From Prevotella falsenii DSM 22864 = JCM 15124 (lineage in GTDB: Bacteria > Bacteroidota > Bacteroidia > Bacteroidales > Bacteroidaceae), in the NCBI RefSeq assembly GCF_000613945.1, contig NZ_BAJY01000002.1:62001-126000 (forward strand): a DNA stretch of 64,000 bases. Direction: 5' to 3'. The notes under the pieces were generated by a model that saw only the letters and a program-made list of their open reading frames with translations, did not search any database and was not told the origin of the DNA. This document shows positions 8,792 through 18,485 of the stretch, one piece after another (positions within the stretch are counted from its first letter, which is position 1; every line of letters begins with the position of its first letter). Made by a program: the position numbers and the translations under genes.

Positions 8792-9856
8792 CTAAATTCG
8801 TGTGCGGTGATAGAAGTCCATGTTTTCTTTCGATAAGAGTTCTATCGACATATAGTTGATGGGTCGGACTTCTTTCTTCAATACTATTTTCTGAAACAAT
8901 GTGTCCACGCTTGAAAAGCCTTGCTGGTAAGCGTGTTGTGCGATAAGGAAGGAGATGCTGCCTTTTCGCATACATTCTGCATTTCTGGGAACCATGTCGT
9001 AGCCCATAATCTGCACGTTCTTCCTGTTTGTTTCTAAAATGAAATCGCCTACAATGTATGCTTTTGAATTGATGGTGAAGCAATGACGGACGTCCGGATT
9101 GGCAGTGAAAAAGTCTTCCAACATCGCATTGTAGGTTGCTTTGTCTTCCCCCATAGGCAAGTCCAGTACCTTTATTTCAACTTTCGGATAGAACTTTTCC
9201 ATGTAATTGCGAAATCCTACCTCGCGGTTTTCTTGCTGTCGGCTCGTAACTTTCCCCTCGAAGGTCTGCCTCATCAGCATTATCGACTTTTCTTTTTGTG
9301 CTATCAGCATTAGCATCTTTGCAGCAAAATATCCGCTTTGAAACGAATCTTGCCCGTAAAACGACAGTGGCTTCAAGTCGGGCATATATGAATCTAACAA
9401 AACAAAGGGAGTATTGCGCTTGTGAAGTTCATCGGCAAAAGCCCTTGTAGCCTCTAATGTTGTTGGAACCAATATGACGCCGTCGGGCTTTTCTTCCAAA
9501 CATGTCCGGCAAGCCTCTAAGTACGACTCCGGTTGGAGGCGGCTAAAATACTTTAACTTTATATTCAAATGAAAGTCGCATCTGAATTCAACAGCCTTTA
9601 TAGCCCCTATTTCAATCTCTTGCCAGTAGGCTTCGCTGGTGTGTTTGGGCAATATGCAGTATAAAGTATAGCTTTTGTTGTATGCCAATGCGCTTGCGTA
9701 AACATTGGGTTGGTAGTTTATTTCCTTCAGAACCTTCTCTACTTTTTCCAATGCAGACTTAGATACGTTAGGGCGTTTGTGCAGAACTCTGTCCACAGTA
9801 CCAACGCTCACGCCCGCTTTTGCAGCTATATCTTTTATTCTTATTCTATCACCCAT
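8792..9856 (-). CDS. LacI family transcriptional regulator
   Basis: A 354-residue regulator. The N-terminal LacI helix-turn-helix is intact (IKDIAAKAGVSVGTVDRVLH, residues 7-26), followed by a hinge-helix region (YQPNVYASALA) and a type 1 periplasmic-binding-protein-like sensor domain (residues 60-340) with DGVILVP and a FVLLDSYMPD segment. The effector is unknown; sugars are usual for the family, but there is no adjacent sugar operon. The long divergent intergenic region towards the sensor kinase gene makes either side a possible target. A CAAAAATA (-7 TATTTTTG on the minus strand) lies at 9883-9890. Confidence 0.93.
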   Translation of the reverse strand: MGDRIRIKDIAAKAGVSVGTVDRVLHKRPNVSKSALEKVEKVLKEINYQPNVYASALAYNKSYTLYCILPKHTSEAYWQEIEIGAIKAVEFRCDFHLNIKLKYFSRLQPESYLEACRTCLEEKPDGVILVPTTLEATRAFADELHKRNTPFVLLDSYMPDLKPLSFYGQDSFQSGYFAAKMLMLIAQKEKSIMLMRQTFEGKVTSRQQENREVGFRNYMEKFYPKVEIKVLDLPMGEDKATYNAMLEDFFTANPDVRHCFTINSKAYIVGDFILETNRKNVQIMGYDMVPRNAECMRKGSISFLIAQHAYQQGFSSVDTLFQKIVLKKEVRPINYMSIELLSKENMDFYHRTRI

Positions 9857-9961
9857 ACGGCGTTTTCTTATTTTATTTCCTGCAAAAATAATAATAATAG
9901 TTGGGAATTAAGGTGTATTGACGACTCTTTTTCAGTCAAAACAATATAAAAATGAAACTAT

Positions 9962-12900
9962 TTGGTATTTTATCCGATTATCTTTTGTATTTTTGTATCA
10001 AATATAAAAGTTATCTTACAAACGACGAAACATAAACCAAGAACATACCTTATAATTATATTTATATTGGTTTTATGTTCTTTTCTTTCGGCTTGTTCAC
10101 GGGTAGACAGAGCTAAAGTGGATAGGTTGAATAGCATTTCCTATTCTTTCCACTATCGAAATATAGACACGGCATACGTGTATGCCAAACGTGCTTTGGA
10201 ACTTTCAAAAGGCTATGATGCCGGAAAGGCGGAGGCATTGAACAATCTTGCTTTTGTTGATATGGTAAGAATGAACTATAAAAGTGCTTACGAGAAGTTA
10301 GATAGTGTTCTTTCCATAACGGATAATCAGGTAGAACTGCTGATTGCCGACGTTCAGTTGATGCGTCTGTGTCAAAGAGAATCGAAGAATAAAGACTTCT
10401 ATGACTTTAGAGAAAAGGCGATTAGAAGGCAGAAACGCATTGCCGAAGAGGAGAAACTGCTTACCGAACATCAGCGAAAACGAATGGTTTATGCCAATTC
10501 CGAATTTAGTATTGTGTCTTCCACCTATTATTATTATGTGGGCTTGCGAGCACAATCGGCGCAAGCTATGGAAGATATAAACGAAGACTGATAGCTCGCG
10601 ACGACACGGCACAATATCTTAATTATCTTTATAACGTTGGTGCCGGTGGTGTTTTAAGCAAGGGGACGCAGCAAGAAGTCAGCCAGCAAGAGTTTGAATA
10701 TTTAATGCGATGCTTCATGGCAGCACAACAACACGGCTATATATATTGGCAGGCAAACTCGTTGCAAGGTTTAAGCGAACACCTTATTATACCTGAAATG
10801 CGTGATAAGCTAATAGAAGACAACCATGCTTCTATTCGCTTTATCAATACAGACAATGTTTCTGACAGCTTATTGGCAGGAAACTTAGCCGAAAGAGCTG
10901 CCGATTTGTTTATAAGATATGGTGATGTGTATCAAATAGCAGGTGCTTTTAGAACGTTGGCATCGTGTTATTGGCAAATCAACAATTATCCGTCTGCCAT
11001 TATTTGTTTGCAAGATGCATTGGAAAAGAACAAGGCTATCAATCAAGCACCCGATTTGGTTGCTTCCATTCGCGAACAATTGAGCGTGGTTTATGCAGCT
11101 GTAAACGACAAGCAAGGCAGCGACTTTAACCGCAATATCTATCTCGACTTGCAGGAACAAACACGTCAAGACAGGTATTTGGAGTCGCGTGCGGGAATCC
11201 TTGAATCAACTTCGCAACAGCTGAATCTTATGATAGTTGCCGTCTTATTAATGATAGCATTGGTATTGGGCTTGCTTTTGCTGTTCCATTATTTAAAGAA
11301 AAGAAATCCAAACGGCAACTCTTTAGACGATTTACTGCTACCGTTGAAAGAGTGGCAAGTAAGAAACGAGAAAGAACTTGACGACCTTGAGGAAGAATAT
11401 CAAGAGGTTCAAGAAGCATCTTATATAACGCACACCAACGTAGTAAAGAATAAAAAGCGGAACATAGAGAAGCGTGCGAAGTTATTTCTCGTCAATACAC
11501 TGAATCCTTTGATTGATAGAATGATTCACGAAATCAATCAATTGAAAACCAACAATGGGACAGAAGCATTAAGAAACGAACGGTATGCCTATATTGCAGA
11601 ACTTACAGACGACATCAATAAATATAATAATGTATTGACGCAGTGGATTCAATTGCAACAAGGAGAACTCTCTTTGCACATTGAGAGCTTCTCGTTGCAA
11701 CAAGTTTTTGATGTTGTTGCAAAGTCGAGAAAGGCTTTTGAACTGAAAGGAATAACATTAAACATAGAGCCAACGCAGAACATTGTAAAAGCCGATAGGG
11801 TACTTACGTTGTTCATGATAAACACACTGGCAGAAAATGCTCGCAAGTTTACGCCTGAAGGGGGAACGGTTTCCATATCGTCAAAGGAAGAAACAGATTT
11901 TATTGAAATATCTGTGGAAGATACGGGGATAGGGATTGAGCCTGAAGCATTGCATCATATCTTCGACCGAAAGGTAATCGTGGACAACAAGGAAACAAAC
12001 TCGCACGGCTTTGGGCTTATGAATTGCAATGGCATCATTAATAAATATAAGAAAGTAAGCAAGCTGTTTGCCGTATGTTCGATAGGTGCAGAAAGCAGAT
12101 TGGGCAAAGGCAGCAGGTTCTATTTCCGTCTTCCGAAAGGAATTGTCCGCATTTTGGCATTGCTCTGCCTGCTCTCTACCTCTTTACTTTCGTATGCAAA
12201 TAAACCTGATACGCCTGTAAATGCAAATGCAAACGGGCAAAACAGTTCTTTAAGAGAGCTGGATATAGCCAATATGTATGCCGATTCGGCTTACTTCAGT
12301 AATATTAAAGGAGATTATAAACGAACTTTAGACTTTGCCGATACCTGTCGTTACTACTTGAATAAGTATTATTTACGGTTAAATCCCAATGGCAGACATC
12401 TGATGAAACGTATTGCCGACGACAATATTACACCTGCCGAAGTGCAATGGTTGTACGATGATGTGCCTACAAACTTCAGCATTATACTCGACATTCGTAA
12501 CGAGAGCGCAGTCGCAGCATTGGCACTTCACGACTGGGCGTTGTACAGATACAACAACAATGTATATACATTATTATTTAAAGAAAACTCTGCCGACAAG
12601 AATTTGGGCGAATATTGTCGTATGATGCAACGTTCGGAATCGAACAAAAACGTAGCAATTGTTTTGTTGATATTGCTTCTTTTATCCATATTTCCGCTGT
12701 ATTATTTTATGTATTATCGACAACGATTTCGTTTCCAATCGTATGTTGAGAATATTCGGCAAATAAACGCAATACTTTTAAGCAACGGAACGCCCGTTGA
12801 AAAGCAAAAAGCGATAAGTGCCATTGCAACCAACAAATTCCCGGAGAGTTTGAAAGAGATAACAAAGAAGATTAACGAGGCACTGAAAAAGTCTATTGAA

Positions 12901-13578
12901 AGTTATAATACAAGCTCGACAAACATAGAATTGGCGCAAGACGAATTGCGCAGAATGGAGTTTGAGAACAACAAACTGCACGTAAGTAACAATATTTTGG
13001 ATAATTGTCTTTCTACGTTGAAGCACGAAACAATGTACTATCCTTCAAGAATAAGTCAGCTTGTTTCCGAGAAAGACGCCGAATTGGAAACGATTGACCA
13101 GCTGTCAGTATATTATAAGGAACTCTATTCCATGTTGAGTATGCAGGCTATGCACCAAGTTTCGGTAATTAAACCATCGTATGGGCGCATAGAAGTAGGC
13201 AAACTGCTTGCCAAAAACATGGAACTCTCATCGCCGGAAATGGGAAAATTTGCCGTCTTGGGCGATGCAGATTTGCTGAAATACCTATTTGAATTGTTGC
13301 AGAAACAAGATGCAAGCGAGCGCATCAAAGTAGATGTGGAAAGCTTATCGCCCGAATATTTAACCCTCCATTTGTATATGTCGCAACTGCAACTGTCCGA
13401 CGAAGCCTGTGCAAACTTATTTGTTCCAAGCATAGAGCATGCACCTTATATGATATGCAGGCAGATTGTACGCGAGAACGGAGAATTTTTCAATCGCCAT
13501 CGTTGTGGTATCGTCGCCCACAATACCGACAAGGGAACTACATTAAGTATAACATTATCAAGAGCAAAGAAAGAATAA
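9962..13578 (+). pseudogene. DUF5112/DUF5113-type two-module sensor histidine kinase (frameshifted)
   Basis: One gene split by a one-base loss near 10585: upstream frame ends NEDTGA-stop at 10591, while the next frame is open from there as LIARDDTAQYLNYLYN and joins the frame continuing to 13578. Order: lipoprotein-like signal (LVLCSFLSAC), TPR-like periplasmic helices, a membrane segment (LMIVAVLLMIALVLGLLLL, about 11230), then an ATPase with N box NTLAENARKF, G1 DTGIGI and G2 GFGLMN. A second hydrophobic segment (ILALLCLLSTSLLSYA, about 12155), a periplasmic stretch and another membrane helix (about 12660) follow, then an H-box-like LKHETMYYPSRI (His codon at 13024) and a degenerate ATPase-like end. 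The true start is uncertain: no in-frame ATG lies between the TATTTTTG box at 9988 and the signal peptide. Confidence 0.85.
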
Positions 13579-13586
13579 TAAAGGAT

Positions 13587-14312
13587 ATGGAAGATTTTAA
13601 AGTAATCATTGTTGAGGACGTGCCTTTGGAACTTAAAGGAACAGAAGGCATATTTCGTAACGAAATACCGGAAGCGCATATTATTGGCACTGCCGAAAAC
13701 GAAGTGGCTTATTGGAAACTGATGAAGGCAGAGTTGCCCGACTTGGTATTGCTGGATTTGGGTTTGGGTGGTTCGACGACAATCGGCGTGGAGATTTGCC
13801 GTCAGACAAAAGAGCTGTATCCCAACGTAAAGGTATTGATTTTCACGGGCGAAATATTGAACGAGAAACTATGGGTAGACGTTTTAGATGCTGGAGCTGA
13901 TGGAATTTGCCTCAAAAGTGGCGAACTTCTTACGCGAGGCGATGTCTCAAGCGTAATGAGCGGAAAGCGTTTGGTTTTCAATCAGCCTATTTTGCAAAAG
14001 ATAGTAGAGAAGTTTAAATACAGTATCAACAATCAATTGATGCGCCAAGAGGCATTAATCGATTACGAGATAGACGAGTACGACGAGCGATTTCTGCGCC
14101 ATTTGGCCTTGGGTTACACCAAGGAACAGATTACAAATCTGCGCGGTATGCCTTTCGGAGTAAAGAGTCTGGAAAAACGCCAGAACGAACTCGTGCAGAA
14201 ACTGTTCGGCAACGACCGTAGAGGACAGGGTGTTAATGCCACTCGTTTGGTGGTGCGTGCATTGGAATTACGAATAATAGACATAGACAACTTGTATTCA
14301 GATGAAGAATAA
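13587..14312 (+). CDS. Response regulator (DUF5932-type C-terminus)
   Basis: A 241-residue two-component regulator paired with the kinase that ends 8 nt upstream. The receiver domain shows the acidic pocket IIVEDV, the phosphoacceptor Asp in LVLLDLGLGG (about residue 55), Thr in IFTGE and Lys in CLKSG. The C-terminal 100 residues (ERFLRHLALGYTKEQITNL...) look like a helix-turn-helix of the LuxR/GerE kind, the family usually labelled DUF5932 in Bacteroidetes. ATG 13587 is chosen because it opens directly into the receiver domain; an upstream in-frame start at 13455 lies inside the kinase gene. The 3' end overlaps the next gene by 11 nt. Confidence 0.9.
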   Translation: MEDFKVIIVEDVPLELKGTEGIFRNEIPEAHIIGTAENEVAYWKLMKAELPDLVLLDLGLGGSTTIGVEICRQTKELYPNVKVLIFTGEILNEKLWVDVLDAGADGICLKSGELLTRGDVSSVMSGKRLVFNQPILQKIVEKFKYSINNQLMRQEALIDYEIDEYDERFLRHLALGYTKEQITNLRGMPFGVKSLEKRQNELVQKLFGNDRRGQGVNATRLVVRALELRIIDIDNLYSDEE

Positions 14313-14937
14313 GTATGGAATTATAGCGTTGGGCTTAATGGTGCTGCAGTTGCTAATCGTGTTCGGTTCATGGTTGGTAACTGCTGCTTTCCCCGATGTC
14401 AATATTAATTCTTTACTGAGTGGCAGAGGTTTTCGATGGTTTGTAGGGCAGTTCACGAACAATCTGAAGAGCGATATACTTATATGGCTGTTGCTTCTTT
14501 CGATTGCTTGGGGCGTCTATAGAACAAGCGGACTCCACAATATATTATGTAAATTGATAGACAGGAATAACAAGTTTGCCGATTTCCGTTATAGAGAGAG
14601 GGTAGGGATAAGGCTTGCATTGTTCGATTTCGTGTGCTTCATAGCATTGAGCATCATCTTCGCGATGTTGCCTGAATCTCCTTTGCTGAGTGTTACGGGA
14701 AGTTTGTTTCCCAGCAGTTTCTCCTTAGGACTTGTTCCGGCTCTGTCTTTCATCGTCATTGTTTCTTCTTTATCGTACGGCATTGCGTGCGGAAAACTAA
14801 AGACAGTGTCGGAAGTGTACAACTCTATTTCAAGCGGTTTGGTTTTTTGCAGCAAACTGTTTCCTATGTATATTTTAGTCGTCCAGCTGTTTTATACGAT
14901 AGCTTACGTGTTCAATTTAAATCTGTCGATACATTAA
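14302..14937 (+). CDS. Multi-pass inner-membrane protein (AbgT-like)
   Basis: A 211-residue protein with about five or six hydrophobic helices. The segments SDILIWLLLLSIAWGVYRTSG and RVGIRLALFDFVCFIALSI recall the first half of AbgT-family transporters, but the protein is less than half the usual AbgT length, so this is a weak assignment. Its start overlaps the response-regulator gene by 11 nt, which indicates translational coupling and a role linked to the kinase-regulator pair. The function is not known. Confidence 0.6.
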   Translation: MKNKYGIIALGLMVLQLLIVFGSWLVTAAFPDVNINSLLSGRGFRWFVGQFTNNLKSDILIWLLLLSIAWGVYRTSGLHNILCKLIDRNNKFADFRYRERVGIRLALFDFVCFIALSIIFAMLPESPLLSVTGSLFPSSFSLGLVPALSFIVIVSSLSYGIACGKLKTVSEVYNSISSGLVFCSKLFPMYILVVQLFYTIAYVFNLNLSIH

Positions 14938-15117
14938 TGTGGTCTGAACGGTTGCATTTCCAATAGACAGTAATATTTGTCAGCACTTGTCCTTCCGGTC
15001 TTTTTACTTCTTGGTTCATACACCGTTATCCCCCCCACTTATGAAATAATATACATTCGTTTAGACGGTGTTGATGCTTCCTTTTTAGCTTAATGCAGAG
15101 GCTGAATACGGTGCCTG

Positions 15118-15312
15118 TATTGTAAAGATAATTCTGAAGAAAAACGATAATTTCGGTTTGGCGTTGCGAAAGCGTAGGTTTTGCGATGCAAAACAATAGG
15201 TTTTACCGTGCAAAACCTACGGTTTTAGAATGCAAAACAATAGGTTTTGCAATGCGTTGATAACAAGATGGTTACGCAATAGTTTTTCTTGCGAAAAATG
15301 TTTACGATTTTT
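15118..15312 (+). repeat. Family A repeat element (copy 3)
   Basis: Flank TTGTAAAGATAATTC at 15119, an 88-bp core at 15166-15253 with four 22-bp units (core types GCGTAGG, CAATAGG, CCTACGG, CAATAGG), and the trailing flank CTTGCGAAAAATGTTTACG at 15288-15306. The rest of 14938-15569 shows no convincing gene; a minus-strand frame at about 15350-15530 has a hydrophobic signal-like stretch but its open frame runs into the tRNAs. Confidence 0.85.
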
Positions 15313-15569
15313 CTGCCTTCTTTTCCTCCTTTCACGAAGTTATCTGCTAAAGTTCTACGCTCCCTTGTCTGTCCGTTTCTCCGTAACATAAACTCTTCTG
15401 CGCTTTCGGTGCGACGAAGCCATGGAAAGACAGCAGAAATGCTAAAATGAAGGCAAGGCGAGGATAGAACGCGAAGTTTTTGTATTTGTATAACTTCCTC
15501 AAAACTACCAATATAGTTGAGCAAGCAACTTTTATTAATAAAGAAAGTATGAAAAAAAGCATAGTAAAA

Positions 15570-15601
15570 TTTGGAGGAATAAAAAGAATACAGTACCTTT
15601 G
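15570..15601 (+). promoter_or_regulatory. Promoter of tRNA cluster
   Basis: TTTG (15570-15573), a 20-nt spacer, then TACCTTTG (15594-15601): a textbook Bacteroidetes promoter 41 nt before tRNA-Pro. Confidence 0.75.
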
Positions 15602-15642
15602 CACTCGCAAATCGGGAATAGAGCAGTCTATGAAGATAGCAG

Positions 15643-15716
15643 CGGGGTGTAGCGCAGCCCGGTAGCGCGCCTGGTTTGGGACCAGGTGGTCGCAGGTTCG
15701 AATCCTGTCGCCCCGA
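15643..15716 (+). tRNA. tRNA-Pro(TGG)
   Basis: Full cloverleaf: acceptor CGGGGTG pairs with CGCCCCG, discriminator A; anticodon stem CCTGG/CCAGG around loop TTTGGGA gives anticodon TGG. First gene of the five-tRNA cluster. CCA is not encoded. Confidence 0.97.
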
Positions 15717-15747
15717 CTTTTAAAGCATTTGGTGAAATGTTTGTTTT

Positions 15748-15820
15748 GCGGAAATAGCTCAGTTGGTAGAGCACAACCTTGCCAAGGTTGGGGTCGCGAG
15801 TTCGAGTCTCGTTTTCCGCT
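15748..15820 (+). tRNA. tRNA-Gly(GCC), copy 1
   Basis: Acceptor GCGGAAA/TTTCCGC, anticodon stem CAACC/GGTTG with loop TTGCCAA gives GCC. Sequence is identical to the fifth tRNA of the cluster at 16083. Confidence 0.97.
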
Positions 15821-15865
15821 CTTTTTGAAATATTGGTATAAGTAGATAGAGACCTGTTCTCGAAT

Positions 15866-15945
15866 GCCCAGGTGGCGGAATTGGTAGACGCGCACGTTTC
15901 AGGTGCGTGTGTTTATACGTGCAGGTTCGAGTCCTGTTCTGGGCA
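15866..15945 (+). tRNA. tRNA-Leu(CAG)
   Basis: Acceptor GCCCAGG pairs with TCTGGGC, discriminator A. Anticodon stem CACGT/GCGTG around loop TTCAGGT gives CAG. A short variable arm is present, as expected for a class II tRNA. Confidence 0.94.
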
Positions 15946-15970
15946 CTACTACTTATATGGCAGAATACTT

Positions 15971-16054
15971 GGAGAGGTGGCGGAATTGGTAGACGCGCTA
16001 CTTTGAGGGGGTAGTGAAAATTGCTTCGTGGGAGTTCGAGTCTCCTCCTCTTCA
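15971..16054 (+). tRNA. tRNA-Leu(GAG)
   Basis: Acceptor GGAGAGG/CCTCTTC, anticodon stem CTACT/GGTAG with loop TTGAGGG gives GAG. An extended variable arm is present (class II). Confidence 0.95.
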
Positions 16055-16082
16055 CTTAATAAGAGAAGGTCTTATTTGTTTT

Positions 16083-16155
16083 GCGGAAATAGCTCAGTTG
16101 GTAGAGCACAACCTTGCCAAGGTTGGGGTCGCGAGTTCGAGTCTCGTTTTCCGCT
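16083..16155 (+). tRNA. tRNA-Gly(GCC), copy 2
   Basis: Identical in sequence to the copy at 15748, including a few upstream bases (TTGTTTT), indicating local duplication within the cluster. Confidence 0.97.
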
Positions 16156-16189
16156 CTTAGTTTTAGAGAAACATACTAACACCGACTAA

Positions 16190-16726
16190 ATGAATTTATA
16201 CTTAAGATATTTCGATAACGAAACATTAGCATATAGTGTTGAAGAAGCTTTAGATTTTTTAGCATCAATACCCGATATTCAGCTTACACCTGAATTGGAA
16301 GACGATATACGTTTGTATGCCGAAAGCGATGTTTATTATCCAAAGCGATACAAAGTACGCCCACGTATTTATTTCATTATCATAAAGACCGAGGCTGAAA
16401 CAATGCTCGATTTCAAGCAGAAAAAAGCTGTAAGAACAGCCGGCGTGGCATTGAAGAAAGACAATCCGACCATAATGCATCTTAATGAAGAGCGCGATGG
16501 CTGGTACGAAGGCTCTCTTAGTTTCAAGCGGGTGGTTTACATTGCAGCAACAGGAAAGCACGAATATCGTGATACCACATTTGTTGCACAGTGCAAATCG
16601 GTGTCCGGTATCGACTGCTATAACCGCATTGTCGATTACCTTAAGGACCGTGTAGATTCTCGTAGCCAGTTCCCGTCTGCCAAAGGCAAGAACTTCAGCT
16701 TCAGATACCTTGGTATGTGGAAGTAA
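16190..16726 (+). CDS. Conserved hypothetical protein
   Basis: A 178-residue soluble protein with no signal peptide or membrane segment. It starts MNLYLRYFDNETLAYSVEEA and has a basic, beta-rich C-terminal half (SFKRVVYIAATGKHEYRD). I recognise it only as a Bacteroidales-type conserved hypothetical. The short distance (34 nt) to ssb and the same strand suggest co-transcription, but do not reveal a role. Confidence 0.75.
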   Translation: MNLYLRYFDNETLAYSVEEALDFLASIPDIQLTPELEDDIRLYAESDVYYPKRYKVRPRIYFIIIKTEAETMLDFKQKKAVRTAGVALKKDNPTIMHLNEERDGWYEGSLSFKRVVYIAATGKHEYRDTTFVAQCKSVSGIDCYNRIVDYLKDRVDSRSQFPSAKGKNFSFRYLGMWK

Positions 16727-16760
16727 TTTCCACTATCGGGTAAACAATAAAACAACAGCC

Positions 16761-17171
16761 ATGAACAAGGTTATGTTAATAGGTCATGTAGGAAAAGACC
16801 CTGAAGTGCATTACTATGATGCCGACCAGTGTGTGGCATCTTTCCCTTTGGCAACTACCGAAAGGGGCTACACTTTGGCAAATGGGACGAAAGTACCCGA
16901 CCATACCGATTGGCATAACATCGTATTGTTCAAGAGTTTGGCTAAGTATGCAGAGAAATACATTCATAAGGGCGACAAGCTGTACGTGGAAGGGCGTGTC
17001 AGATACCGAAGTTACGACGATAAGAAAGGTGCACGCCGGCAAGCCACGGAGATTTATGCCGACTCTTTAGAATGGTTGGCTGCACCTAAGAAAGCGGAAA
17101 GTTCTAATGTTGAGAGTGGAGAAACATTATCGACGATGGACGAAATGGAAAATTCCAAATTACCATTTTAA
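16761..17171 (+). CDS. ssb: Single-stranded DNA-binding protein
   Basis: A 136-residue OB-fold protein that coats single-stranded DNA in replication and repair. MNKVMLIGHVGKDPEVHYY opens the OB fold, and TDWHNIVLFKSLAKYAEKYI with KGDKLYVEGRVRYRSY is typical of SSB. The C-terminal tip reads ENSKLPF: it keeps the terminal PF that binds partner proteins, but the acidic residues sit slightly upstream (MDEME). ATG 16761 is chosen because it starts the OB fold; an upstream in-frame start at 16710 overlaps the previous gene. gldE begins on the next base after the stop. Confidence 0.95.
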   Translation: MNKVMLIGHVGKDPEVHYYDADQCVASFPLATTERGYTLANGTKVPDHTDWHNIVLFKSLAKYAEKYIHKGDKLYVEGRVRYRSYDDKKGARRQATEIYADSLEWLAAPKKAESSNVESGETLSTMDEMENSKLPF

Positions 17172-18485
17172 ATGAACGACTTAGTTACATTTGTTACTTC
17201 CTCCGTAGAAATTCATACACCAACAGTAGGAGTTGTCGTTGCAGCAATATTAGTATGCCTGCTTCTTTATGTTTCGGGCTTTGCCAGTGGCTCTGAAATC
17301 GCTTTTTTCAGTTTGTCGCCAAACGATATTGACGAACTTGAACCAACAAAAAGCAGTACCGATAAGAACATTCAAATACTGCGAGACGATAGTGAACGCA
17401 CATTAGCCACTATCTTGATATTAAATAACTTGGTAAATGTAACAATCGTTATGCTTTCAGGTTTCGTGCTGAGAGAGATTGTTGAGTTTAAAGTTGCTTG
17501 GGTAGAAATATTCTGTGCTACCATTCTTCTTACCTTCCTTCTTCTTCTTTTTGGCGAAATAATGCCCAAAGTGTATAGCAGTATGAACCCTTTAAGGTTT
17601 TGTCGCCATGCTGTTGGCGGAATAATGATTGCCCGCAAACTCTTTTGGCCAATCGAAAACGTGCTGATGCGCAGTAGCGTTTTTGCCGAAAAAATGATGA
17701 AGAAGGAAAAGCGAAAGCTGTCGATGGACGAGATAGAGCAGGCATTGGAATTGACAAACAAGAACGAAATAAGCAACGAGCAGGAAATGCTTGAAGGCAT
17801 TATCCGTTTTGTTGATGAAACTGCCAAGGAAGTTATGACATCGCGTCAAGACATTGTAGACCTTGATATACGTTCCAATTATGCAGAAGTATTGAAGTGT
17901 ATAGTAGAAAACAACTACTCGCGAATACCCGTTTATCAAGATAACGAAGACAACATACGAGGTATTTTATACATTAAAGACCTACTGCCATACTTGAATA
18001 AGCCTGCTAATTTCAGGTGGCAGAGCTTGATACGACCACCTTATTTTGTTCCCGAAACGAAGAAAATCGATGATTTGTTGCGCGAGTTTCAAGATAATAA
18101 GGTGCACATAGCAATCGTTGTAGATGAATTTGGAGGTACGAGCGGACTTGTAACGCTTGAAGATATACTCGAAGAAATTGTGGGCGAAATCAACGACGAG
18201 TTCGATGACGACAAATCGTTTTATCGTAAGTTATCAAACGGAGTATATTTGTTTGAGGGAAAAACATCTGTCGGCGATTTTACGAAGGTACTTGATTTGG
18301 ACGATGATACATTTGAAGAACTGCAGGGCGATGCCGATTCTATGGCAGGATTGTTGCTTGAATTGAAGGGCGAATTTCCTGTTCTGCACGAAAAACTAAG
18401 CTATAAGAACTTCCTTTTTGAAGTGATGGCTATTGAAAATCTTCGTATTAGCAAAATCAAAGTAACGATTCAAGATGAAAAGTAG
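17172..18485 (+). CDS. gldE: GldE-like CBS-domain membrane protein (CNNM/CorC family)
   Basis: A 437-residue inner-membrane protein with an N-terminal CNNM/DUF21 region (three or four helices in the first 150 residues, FASGSEIAFFSLSPNDIDELE), a CBS pair (about 210-330: KEVMTSRQDIVDLD, HIAIVVDEFGGTSGLVTLED) and a C-terminal CorC/HlyC transport-associated domain. In Bacteroidetes the protein beside ssb with this layout is annotated as gliding-motility-associated GldE and helps the GldD/T9SS machinery. It abuts ssb (0 nt) and overlaps the phosphopantetheinyl transferase gene by 11 nt, so all three form an operon. Assignment to GldE and not another CorC paralogue rests on this context. Confidence 0.9.
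   Translation: MNDLVTFVTSSVEIHTPTVGVVVAAILVCLLLYVSGFASGSEIAFFSLSPNDIDELEPTKSSTDKNIQILRDDSERTLATILILNNLVNVTIVMLSGFVLREIVEFKVAWVEIFCATILLTFLLLLFGEIMPKVYSSMNPLRFCRHAVGGIMIARKLFWPIENVLMRSSVFAEKMMKKEKRKLSMDEIEQALELTNKNEISNEQEMLEGIIRFVDETAKEVMTSRQDIVDLDIRSNYAEVLKCIVENNYSRIPVYQDNEDNIRGILYIKDLLPYLNKPANFRWQSLIRPPYFVPETKKIDDLLREFQDNKVHIAIVVDEFGGTSGLVTLEDILEEIVGEINDEFDDDKSFYRKLSNGVYLFEGKTSVGDFTKVLDLDDDTFEELQGDADSMAGLLLELKGEFPVLHEKLSYKNFLFEVMAIENLRISKIKVTIQDEK

Noticed and set aside
10560..10600. Programmed -1 frameshift in the kinase
   Set aside because: No slippery heptamer or following pseudoknot is evident, and similar breaks occur in unrelated genes.
10298..10612. Minus-strand 104-codon frame over the kinase N-terminus
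   Set aside because: Antisense to a recognisable signal peptide and TPR-like region.
15347..16055. Minus-strand open frames across the tRNA cluster
   Set aside because: They overlap four or five clear tRNAs; the frames result from structured RNA sequence.
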